From: Thiothrix sp.
GTDB lineage: Bacteria > Pseudomonadota > Gammaproteobacteria > Thiotrichales > Thiotrichaceae
DNA length: 18,089 nt
Reading direction: 5' to 3'
NCBI GenBank assembly: GCA_011375245.1
Contig: DRMA01000050.1
Location: 1-18,089 of the forward strand
Each line of letters opens with the position of its first letter. Positions within the stretch are counted from its first letter, which is position 1. The notes under the pieces were generated by a model that saw only the letters and a list, made by a program, of their open reading frames with translations, was not told the DNA's origin and searched no databases. The position numbers and the translations under genes are program-made. Below, in pieces: positions 7,157-13,409 of the stretch.

Positions 7157-7693
7157 ATGAATATGTTTTCTTCTACTTGGCTTATGGAAGGCTTCTGGCA
7201 TCCATTACAAACACCATCACAGCTTATTTTGTTAGTCAGCTTGGCTGTTTTATTAGGGCAACAAAATAAACTGACGCTACCAAAAATAATAACTGCTTTT
7301 GTTGGATTTTTGTGTCTAGGGTTTGTGATTAATCATTTCTACCCACTTGCATGGGATGTGGAACTTTTATTGCTGATTGTTGCTCTTGGTATTAGTTTGT
7401 TAGTAACCTTACGATTAAAGCTATCAGTATTTGTTTTATTACCTATTATTTTGCTGAGTGGCTTAGTCTTAGGGCTAGATTCCAAACCAATCATGATTCC
7501 AGGTTTTGGCAATAATATTATGTATAACTGGTTAGTAGGTGTACTGGTCAGCATGATGAGCTTAGGCATTATGGTAGGACTTACTAGCTATGTATTACGC
7601 AATTTAGGCAATGGCATTGTATTAAGAGTTATAGGGTCATGGATAGCCACTAGCGCTCTATTTGTGTTAACGCTTATGCTAGTGAAACCTTAA
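7157..7693 (+). CDS. HupE/UreJ-like integral membrane protein
   Basis: A very hydrophobic 178-residue protein with about six predicted membrane helices, opening with MEGFWHPL and ending in a hydrophobic helix plus VKP. The WHPL start, GQQ after the first helix and overall length and helix count fit the HupE/UreJ permease group, but the signature HPxxGxDH is altered: after WHPL comes QTPSQ, so the usual Asp and His are missing. HupE/UreJ proteins are linked to nickel supply for hydrogenase or urease. The next gene, on the same strand 71 bases on, encodes a DUF1007 protein, a usual partner of nickel/cobalt permeases. The start is uncertain (7157, 7163 or 7184) because no ribosome site is visible. 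Family call is moderate; transport substrate is inference. Confidence 0.7.
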   Translation: MNMFSSTWLMEGFWHPLQTPSQLILLVSLAVLLGQQNKLTLPKIITAFVGFLCLGFVINHFYPLAWDVELLLLIVALGISLLVTLRLKLSVFVLLPIILLSGLVLGLDSKPIMIPGFGNNIMYNWLVGVLVSMMSLGIMVGLTSYVLRNLGNGIVLRVIGSWIATSALFVLTLMLVKP

Positions 7694-7764
7694 TAAGGAA
7701 CGTGAACGTACATGTGCATGGAATAAGATATGTTGCTAAGTTATTAATAAAAAAGGAAAATAGA

Positions 7765-8364
7765 ATGAAATACTATAAAAGTAACCGTCAAATAGTAATA
7801 CGAACAGTTATACTAGGCATGTTACTTACGTTTATTGGTCAACCCGTATTAGCAGAGCATTTTCATTATTTTGTTGATATTGAGACAACGCATACCATTA
7901 ACCCGCAAAATCAACTCACTGCACTAAATGTTTCATGGGTATATGATGAAAAAATGAGTGCATTAATGAAACAGCAAAACCCAGATTTTAAGGCGCTAGG
8001 GCAAGCAACGATCAATGATTTGCAAAAAAAACATTATTTTATTAGCATTCAATTTAATGGGAATCCTGTAAAAATAGGAAAAGTAAGCCATTTTAATCTT
8101 CAAGAGTTTACGCAAAAAGGAAAAACAGCCTTGCAACTTGATTTTACTTTACCATTTTTACAACCGCTCAATATGACTGGTAAGAATGAGCTAAGATGGA
8201 GTTTTTCCGATCCATCTGGGGTAGCGATTATGGTTTACTATACGCCTCAAAATATACGCTTAGGAGCTAAGTTACAGTCACATTGTAAATCATCAATAAC
8301 TGAAAATAACAATGCTGATCATGGTGAACCAGCACAGCTATTAGCGCTAAAATGCGAGTTATAG
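7765..8364 (+). CDS. DUF1007 family secreted protein
   Basis: A 199-residue protein. ATG 7765 is chosen because AAGGAAAA lies just upstream (7753-7760) and because translation from it gives a clean Sec signal peptide: basic start, hydrophobic core, and cleavage at VLA before EHFHYF. A longer reading from GTG 7702 would spoil the signal. The mature start HFHYFVDIETT corresponds to the HPHVFVD-like motif that opens DUF1007 proteins; the His-rich N terminus may bind metal. The pattern ALNVSWVYDE and a Pro/aromatic C-terminal half with FSDPSG and YYTP also fit. DUF1007 genes are typically next to NicO/HupE-type nickel or cobalt transporters, matching the gene upstream. It would work in the periplasm, perhaps delivering metal; exact role unknown. 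Confidence 0.82.
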   Translation: MKYYKSNRQIVIRTVILGMLLTFIGQPVLAEHFHYFVDIETTHTINPQNQLTALNVSWVYDEKMSALMKQQNPDFKALGQATINDLQKKHYFISIQFNGNPVKIGKVSHFNLQEFTQKGKTALQLDFTLPFLQPLNMTGKNELRWSFSDPSGVAIMVYYTPQNIRLGAKLQSHCKSSITENNNADHGEPAQLLALKCEL

Positions 8365-8406
8365 TTTTTCACCAAGGTGATGCACACGAAATAACTTAAA
8401 CGATTC

Positions 8407-8472
8407 CCTTATTGGTATTACCATCTGTTAACCCTAAGATCATCTGCGATTACATGACAATACCAAATAAGG
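8407..8472. repeat. Long inverted repeat between convergent genes
   Basis: CCTTATTGGTATT (8407-8419) is repeated inverted as AATACCAAATAAGG (8459-8472), 13 paired bases with one bulged A, separated by 39 bases. It sits between the ends of the DUF1007 gene and the histidine kinase gene. There is no T run on either side, so it is not a standard intrinsic terminator, though it could fold in both transcripts. Confidence 0.55.
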
Positions 8473-8493
8473 CGATAAAACATATAAAACACG

Positions 8494-9918
8494 TTATTTA
8501 TTTTTTTCTAATGATTTTATTTCTATAGGAAAAAAACTTAATTTGACACATAAGCCAGGCTGATTATCTGACAAGCTTATTTTAGCTTGGTGCAAATCCA
8601 TCACTGCTTTTACTAGGCTTAAACCCAATCCATTCCCTGCTGTATTGCGTACCGTATCCAAGCGGGTAAAACGCTCGAAGACACGTTGATAATCCGCCTC
8701 AGGAATACCTATGCCTGAATCACAAACATTAATAATCACTTCTGCTGACGGGTGAGTTGACTGGTAATATGCTTCGAGCCTTATTTTGCCACCTGCAGGT
8801 GTGTATTTAACAGCATTGTCTAATAAATTAGTAATCGTTTGTGCAATGAGTTGCCGATCAGCATGTAAGATAAGATGTTTCTCACTATATACATGAAAAG
8901 AAATTTTTTTCTCTTCAGCAACTAGGGTATACAATTCGCCCAGTTCGTGAATCATATGTGTCATATCAATATCTTCCCAACAATCACGTTGTACACTGGA
9001 TTCTATTTGAGCAATATTAAGTATGGCATTAAAGGTGGCAATCAGGCTTGAGACATCATTAACCGCATTATCCAATTCCTGCTGTTGCTTATCGCTGTTA
9101 GGTGGAAGATAACGCAAAGCTTCTAGTCGATGATGTAAACGATTAAGCGGGTTACGTAAGTCATGTGCTAGATTATTTGTCACATCACGCATACTCATCA
9201 TCACGGTTTGTAAACGGGCTAACATTTCATTTACTACTTTTGCCAAGCGATTGAATTCATCCTCTCTAGCTTGCAGAGGCATTCGTTGATTAAGATCCCC
9301 TTCAATAATTTCTTTTGCAGTACGATGGATGCGATCAACTCGCTTAAGAACACTTTGTCCCATAAGCCATCCGCCTAATAGTGCGGCGGTCATAATGATT
9401 AAGACGGCTATGAGTAATATACTCGCGATATGTTCTAATAATTTTTCTGCCTCGCTCATATCTGTACCGACTAATAATTGATAATGAGCAGGGAGTGGAG
9501 TGAGTAACACACGGGTATCTAAAGTTTGTTTATTAACAGGTAAATCGTGTGTGATCATTTGTAATGGCAGGGTTGCAAAAGTCGCTTGATGAGGATGCTG
9601 TTCTGATTCTGAGGCAGTAGGGAGGTCGCTAAAAAAATCATGTTGCTGGCGATTGATTAAGGCATAGATAAAAAATTGTGTGACATCTTTGCTGTTTCGG
9701 TGACTAATCATACGACTTAAGTCAGTAAAATTGCCTGAATAATATTGACTTAACAATACATTGGTTTCTAGTTGTAAACGCTCATCAATTTGTTGATAAA
9801 TCAACTGAGCCGCTAGCCAATAAGCAATCCCTAGTGCAATAGCTGCAATTAAACTAAATAATAAGGCATAGATCAGCGAAAGCCGAAAAGCGGTGGTGCT
9901 AAGAAGCTTCTGGATCAT
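8494..9918 (-). CDS. Two-component sensor histidine kinase (HAMP, HisKA, HATPase)
   Basis: A 474-residue membrane kinase. ATG 9916-9918 is chosen; an upstream GTG at 9939 would only add seven residues. Layout: membrane helix 1 (about 13-36), periplasmic sensor region (37-163), membrane helix 2 (164-186), HAMP linker (187-240), HisKA with phospho-acceptor His252 in LAHDLRNPLNR, N box TNLLDNAVKY (Asn364, Asn368), DSGIGIP (400-406) and GNGLGLSL (428-435). All ATP-binding motifs are intact. The start overlaps the regulator's 3' end by 20 bases, so the two are translationally coupled. The periplasmic domain contains no recognisable ligand motif; the stimulus is unknown. The kinase would autophosphorylate and pass the phosphate to the preceding regulator. 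Confidence 0.94.
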   Translation of the reverse strand: MIQKLLSTTAFRLSLIYALLFSLIAAIALGIAYWLAAQLIYQQIDERLQLETNVLLSQYYSGNFTDLSRMISHRNSKDVTQFFIYALINRQQHDFFSDLPTASESEQHPHQATFATLPLQMITHDLPVNKQTLDTRVLLTPLPAHYQLLVGTDMSEAEKLLEHIASILLIAVLIIMTAALLGGWLMGQSVLKRVDRIHRTAKEIIEGDLNQRMPLQAREDEFNRLAKVVNEMLARLQTVMMSMRDVTNNLAHDLRNPLNRLHHRLEALRYLPPNSDKQQQELDNAVNDVSSLIATFNAILNIAQIESSVQRDCWEDIDMTHMIHELGELYTLVAEEKKISFHVYSEKHLILHADRQLIAQTITNLLDNAVKYTPAGGKIRLEAYYQSTHPSAEVIINVCDSGIGIPEADYQRVFERFTRLDTVRNTAGNGLGLSLVKAVMDLHQAKISLSDNQPGLCVKLSFFPIEIKSLEKNK

Positions 9919-10582
9919 GAAGAATATAACCAGCCCCACGAACGGTATTTAAGAGAGAAATATGAAAGCCTTTATCAACTTTGCTGCGTAAACGGCTTAT
10001 GTGTACATTAATAATATTAGTTTGTGGATCAAAATGATAGTCCCAAACTTTTTCTAATAGCATCGTTCGTGTGACCACTTCACCAGCGTGTCGCATCAAC
10101 ACTTCTAATAATGTAAATTCACGCGGTAATAGCTCAATCACCTTACCTGCACGAGTTACTTGATGTTTGACCAAATCCATTTTTAGGTCGCGCACCTGTA
10201 AAATCGTTTGTGTTTGTTCGGGGTGGTTGCGACGAATAAGTGCTTGTAAACGGGCAAGTAATTCAGTAAATGCATAAGGTTTAACCAGATAATCATCGCC
10301 ACCAGCTTGTAAACCTTCTACCCTGTGCTCCACTTCACCTAGCGCACTTAAAATTAGGACAGGTGTGGTTATTTTGAGTTGACGTAATGTGCGAACAATG
10401 GATAAACCATCGCGCTCTGGCAGCATACGGTCTATGACGAGCACATCATAATCCTCTGTCATGGCGAGATGCAGACCGTCTTTGCCATTATCCGCTAAAT
10501 CAACGTGATGCCCACTTTGTGACATGCCATTGCGAATAAATGTAGCTGTATCGTGATCATCTTCTACCAATAAGACATGCAT
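9899..10582 (-). CDS. OmpR/PhoB-family response regulator
   Basis: A 227-residue regulator. The receiver domain has the acidic pocket (Glu7, Asp8, Asp9), phospho-acceptor Asp51 in VIDRMLP, Ser79 and Lys101 in DDYLVKPYAF. The C-terminal winged helix carries LLPREFTLLEVLMRHAGEVV, VWDYHFDPQTNIINVHISRL and the closing TVRGAGYIL, all typical of OmpR-type DNA binding. The recognition helix is of the general CusR/QseB-like sort, but that is too weak to name a regulon. It lies immediately upstream of its kinase and 153 bases downstream of the ABC/PDZ cluster on the same strand, so that cluster is a plausible target. Confidence 0.94.
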   Translation of the reverse strand: MHVLLVEDDHDTATFIRNGMSQSGHHVDLADNGKDGLHLAMTEDYDVLVIDRMLPERDGLSIVRTLRQLKITTPVLILSALGEVEHRVEGLQAGGDDYLVKPYAFTELLARLQALIRRNHPEQTQTILQVRDLKMDLVKHQVTRAGKVIELLPREFTLLEVLMRHAGEVVTRTMLLEKVWDYHFDPQTNIINVHISRLRSKVDKGFHISLLNTVRGAGYILHDPEAS

Positions 10583-10617
10583 GTCGCTCTATTCATTTCC
10601 CATTCGTTTAATAACAC

Positions 10618-10647
10618 CAGCGCTCCCGAATATATTCAGAAACGCTG
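10618..10647 (-). promoter_or_regulatory. Strong hairpin in the leader of the regulator gene
   Basis: On the minus strand these 30 bases form a near-perfect dyad (CAGCGTTTCTGAATA with TATTCGGGAGCGCTG) in which every position pairs if G-U wobbles are allowed. On the plus strand the same positions become A-C mismatches, so the structure is specific to minus-strand RNA. No good T run follows (TGTTATT), so it is not a clean terminator. It lies 36 bases upstream of the regulator ATG. Confidence 0.5.
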
Positions 10648-10656
10648 TCTTGGTAA
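10629..10656 (-). promoter_or_regulatory. Candidate sigma-70 promoter for the two-component operon
   Basis: Read on the minus strand, TTACCA (10656-10651) and TATATT (10634-10629) are spaced by 16 bases. The -10 lies in the centre of the GAATATATTC palindrome, so the dyad may act as an operator rather than only as RNA structure. Confidence 0.3.
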
Positions 10657-10721
10657 TTTATTGCCAACATACAATAACAGACATGGAAGCAGAATGAGAG
10701 CTACCATCTGATGTAAAGATC

Positions 10722-10747
10722 AAAACAATGCATTCTTATAATGCATT
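10722..10747 (-). terminator. Weak terminator-like hairpin at the end of the PDZ gene
   Basis: AATGCATT, five bases, then AATGCATT forms an 8-bp AT-rich stem that overlaps the last codons and stop of the PDZ gene, followed by GTTTT. The stem is weak and the T run short, so partial read-through into the two-component genes is likely. Confidence 0.3.
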
Positions 10748-11812
10748 CCCCTGTGGCTGTGCCATGGGTACAGCAGGCAAGGGCTGTAAAAAGGCATTAA
10801 AGGCTGGCATCATTGGAAAACCTTGAAAACCTTGTTGAAAAAATGGATCATTAAAGGGGTTTCCTCTGAATATGGGTTGATTGAGTAACGCATCAGGTTT
10901 TATATTCATATTCAATGCATTCAATAAGGCTTGTTTCTTTGCTTCTGGTAGATCAGCCTGTTTTTTTATGTTCTGCGTAATCTCGTCTTGCTTACCCTCA
11001 AAGGTAAAGTGTTTTACATTACCTTTTTCATCTTTATAAATCACTTTGGCATGATAACGCCCATCTTCTAAGGTTCTTACTTGTACCGATTCGAAACTGT
11101 CCCAAGCAAGGTTTTTAGACGATGTTTTTCCATTGTTTGGTTGTATTGTTGCAGGTGCTTTCATCGCTTGCATCATTTGCTGGGTCATTGGATGCATCGG
11201 CATCGGCTGATACATCTGTGGCCACCCTTGGTAGTGCTGTTGTAGGGAAGGATTGTGATGTGCATAAGAGGGGGCAGCATGTTTACCTAAGGTAACATTC
11301 ACCACTTTAGGCTTTCCTTGATGGATTATTTTTAACGTAACGGAGCTTTCTGGTTTCGCAGTGTGTACCAGTTGTACCAATTGTTTAGCAGATAAAATCT
11401 TTTGATCATCCATGCTAATAATCACATCATAAGGTTGTAAACCTGCTTTGGCAGCAGGCGAATGTGGCGAAACGGATTGCAGCATCACACCTTGGTTTTG
11501 GGGGATAATGTCTGCAAGCTGTTTGGCTAACACAGGAGGAACAGTGGTCAGTGCCACACCTAACCAGGCTTGTTGTATAGGTAATGATGGTTGTTTGTCT
11601 ACTTGACTTGTGTGCGCAAGAGGCGTTGAAACAGTTGATACCGCTTGCTGTGCTGGTTCTTGAGTCGCAGTCGCTTGCACGGGAGATTGTGTTATTTGTT
11701 TTTCAGTTTGAGCATTCGTACTGCTATCAGCGTGCGCTGATGTCAGTGATGCAAGGAGAGCCGTTAGGGCAAATGTTGTATGAATAACAATGTCTTTATT
11801 TTGCTGTTTCAT
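10736..11812 (-). CDS. Periplasmic PDZ-domain protein without protease domain
   Basis: A 358-residue protein with a Sec signal peptide (cleavage near SAHA-DS, residue 28), a Gln/Thr/Ala-rich linker to residue 80, and one PDZ domain of HtrA type at about 82-172: WLGVALTTV, VMLQSVSPHSPAAKAGLQ, YDVIISMDDQ and the closing VTLKIIHQGK. No trypsin-like catalytic domain precedes it, so it is a binding rather than a cutting protein. A His/Met/Pro/Gln-rich stretch (about 180-225) is followed by a small mixed domain (240-310) with an acidic/lysine pattern, and a Phe/Pro-rich tail. Its ATG overlaps the end of the DUF4340 gene by 17 bases with GGAAAA just upstream, implying translational coupling. It probably binds a partner of the neighbouring ABC machine in the periplasm; that role is inference. 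Confidence 0.85.
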   Translation of the reverse strand: MKQQNKDIVIHTTFALTALLASLTSAHADSSTNAQTEKQITQSPVQATATQEPAQQAVSTVSTPLAHTSQVDKQPSLPIQQAWLGVALTTVPPVLAKQLADIIPQNQGVMLQSVSPHSPAAKAGLQPYDVIISMDDQKILSAKQLVQLVHTAKPESSVTLKIIHQGKPKVVNVTLGKHAAPSYAHHNPSLQQHYQGWPQMYQPMPMHPMTQQMMQAMKAPATIQPNNGKTSSKNLAWDSFESVQVRTLEDGRYHAKVIYKDEKGNVKHFTFEGKQDEITQNIKKQADLPEAKKQALLNALNMNIKPDALLNQPIFRGNPFNDPFFQQGFQGFPMMPAFNAFLQPLPAVPMAQPQGNAL

Positions 11813-13397
11813 TCTTTTTTTCCTCTTGTTTAACAGGTTCCGTTGGATTATTTATTGCCTGTTGTGTATTTTCATTTTTATTGGTTGGTGCTGCTGTCAT
11901 CTTTGCTTCATTGGTAGAAGTTTTTGATGACATTGCAGACTCCGTTGCAGTTATATTTGTATTATCAAGGGTTTTACTTGCTTCAGGGTTTACTTTGGCT
12001 TCTGAAACAGGTTCACTTTTAGGCTTATCGTTTGATTCACCTGTATTGTCAGGGGTCTTACTTGTTTCAGGGATTACTTTGGGGTCTGAAACGGGTTCAC
12101 TTTTAGGCTTATCGTTCGATTTAGCTGTATTGTCAGGAGTCTTACTTGTTTCAGGAGTTGCTTTGGGGTCTGAAACGGGTTCACTTTTAGGCTTATCGTT
12201 CGATTTAGCTGTATTGTCAGGAGTCTTACTTGTTTCAGGAGTTGCTTTGGGGTCTGAAACGGGTTCACTTTTAGGTTTATCGTTCGATTTAGCTGTATTG
12301 TCAGAGGTCTTACTTGTTTCAGGAGTTGCTTTGGGGTCTGAAACGGGTTCATTTTTAGGCTTATCGTTCGATTCACTTGATTCATCGCTCTCATCCTTGG
12401 GTTTATCCATGAACCATTTTGCTTTGCTTATACCTTCTACGAGAGGTTTGGCTGTATAACTAGAAATCTGAAAATACTCCTCCATGTCAGAGACTTTTAG
12501 TACATAATCCTCCTTATCGTTTAGTTTAGCAAATTGATATTCTCGTGACTGACCTTTATGCGTGAGACTAACAATAAGCGCAGGTTTATCGAGACCATAT
12601 TCCGTTTTCTTTTCTTTGCCAAGTATTTTACTAAAGGATAGTGAGGCTAGTTTTGATAGGTTGTCGTTAATTGCTTTTTGGTTAATCATTTTATCCACGG
12701 GCAAATTACTGGTTTTCCATATCGTCATAGAGGAGTTTTCGGTACCCCTTGTTTGCTCAGGTGTCTTCTCAGGCTTAAATGTTATATCAGCCAATTTAAG
12801 TTCGCTTACTTCATGCGTACTCAGTTTTAGCAAGTTTTTATCTTGCCAATCTTCACTATTGACAGGAACATCATAAACACCTAACTCAACAGTATAAACT
12901 GCCGATTGGGTATCGCTACGCACATGCGTTTGACGTGCGCCAGCGCCACGACCAAGATATAAAGCCGCTAGTTTTTTATCACCGTTTTTCAGTGTAATCA
13001 GACGCTCATAATCGTTATCAGCTACTTTAAAGCGTTTTAAGGCACTGCTACTGGTGGCAACAGGTAAATCCTGTTTTAAGCCTGCCAGCTTCTCTAGTAA
13101 ATGTTCGACTTTATTTTCTGTGACAGGAATGCCCGCTTGAGTAAACCATTTGCCATCTTTTTTCTTTAAACGGACAGCCATAGCATCCGCATCCTTATCA
13201 CTTTTGTCACTCTTATCATCTTGGGCGTGTTGTTCAATTAATAAATGATCCACATGAGCCTTGTCAAAGGCGAGTACCGTTTGATGATTTGAATGCGAGT
13301 TAAGTGTACTGCCTCCCATGTGACTAATAATAACAAAGATGAACTGAGCAATGGCAGCTGCAGCCAACAGGTAAATCATTTTATTTATATTTTTCAT
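11796..13397 (-). CDS. DUF4340 family membrane-anchored protein with repeat tail
   Basis: A 533-residue protein with one N-terminal membrane helix (about 7-26) and a large outside part. Residues 45-330 fit DUF4340, a family found next to GldG-like genes: the segments DGKWFTQAGIPVTENKV, LGRGAGARQTHV, VYDVPVNSEDWQDKNLL and TEYGLDKPALIVSL are of that type. The C-terminal 200 residues are low in complexity: five 28-residue repeats (343-482) and a Thr/Asn/Lys/Glu-rich end. A perfect AGGAGG lies seven bases before the ATG. The gene follows the permease by 12 bases and overlaps the PDZ gene by 17. Function of the family is unknown; context suggests a periplasmic subunit of the ABC complex. Confidence 0.85.
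   Translation of the reverse strand: MKNINKMIYLLAAAAIAQFIFVIISHMGGSTLNSHSNHQTVLAFDKAHVDHLLIEQHAQDDKSDKSDKDADAMAVRLKKKDGKWFTQAGIPVTENKVEHLLEKLAGLKQDLPVATSSSALKRFKVADNDYERLITLKNGDKKLAALYLGRGAGARQTHVRSDTQSAVYTVELGVYDVPVNSEDWQDKNLLKLSTHEVSELKLADITFKPEKTPEQTRGTENSSMTIWKTSNLPVDKMINQKAINDNLSKLASLSFSKILGKEKKTEYGLDKPALIVSLTHKGQSREYQFAKLNDKEDYVLKVSDMEEYFQISSYTAKPLVEGISKAKWFMDKPKDESDESSESNDKPKNEPVSDPKATPETSKTSDNTAKSNDKPKSEPVSDPKATPETSKTPDNTAKSNDKPKSEPVSDPKATPETSKTPDNTAKSNDKPKSEPVSDPKVIPETSKTPDNTGESNDKPKSEPVSEAKVNPEASKTLDNTNITATESAMSSKTSTNEAKMTAAPTNKNENTQQAINNPTEPVKQEEKKNETAK
11952..12371 (-). repeat. Five 84-bp tandem repeats within the DUF4340 gene
   Basis: Each 84-bp unit encodes 28 residues of the form SNDKPKSEPVSDPKATPE followed by TSKTPDNTAK. 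The second and third units are identical in protein; the first and fourth differ by a few residues, and the fifth is the most diverged, towards the C terminus. The length is a multiple of three, so gain or loss of units keeps the frame. The repeat also creates long open frames in two other phases, which are not genes. Confidence 0.95.
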
Positions 13398-13409
13398 TGA
13401 AATGCCTCC

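Noticed and set aside
7702..7764. GTG start adding 21 residues to the DUF1007 protein
   Set aside because: The extension would bury the signal peptide, and ATG 7765 has a good ribosome site.
10736..11812. HtrA/DegP serine protease
   Set aside because: Only a PDZ domain is present; no His-Asp-Ser catalytic domain or GNSGGP motif is found.
11952..12371. CRISPR-like regular repeats
   Set aside because: Units are contiguous with no spacers and lie in a coding frame; they are protein repeats.
11881..12459. Long plus-strand open frame of about 190 codons rich in Leu/Ser/Gly repeats
   Set aside because: It is the antisense image of the 84-bp tandem repeats in the DUF4340 gene and has no ribosome site.
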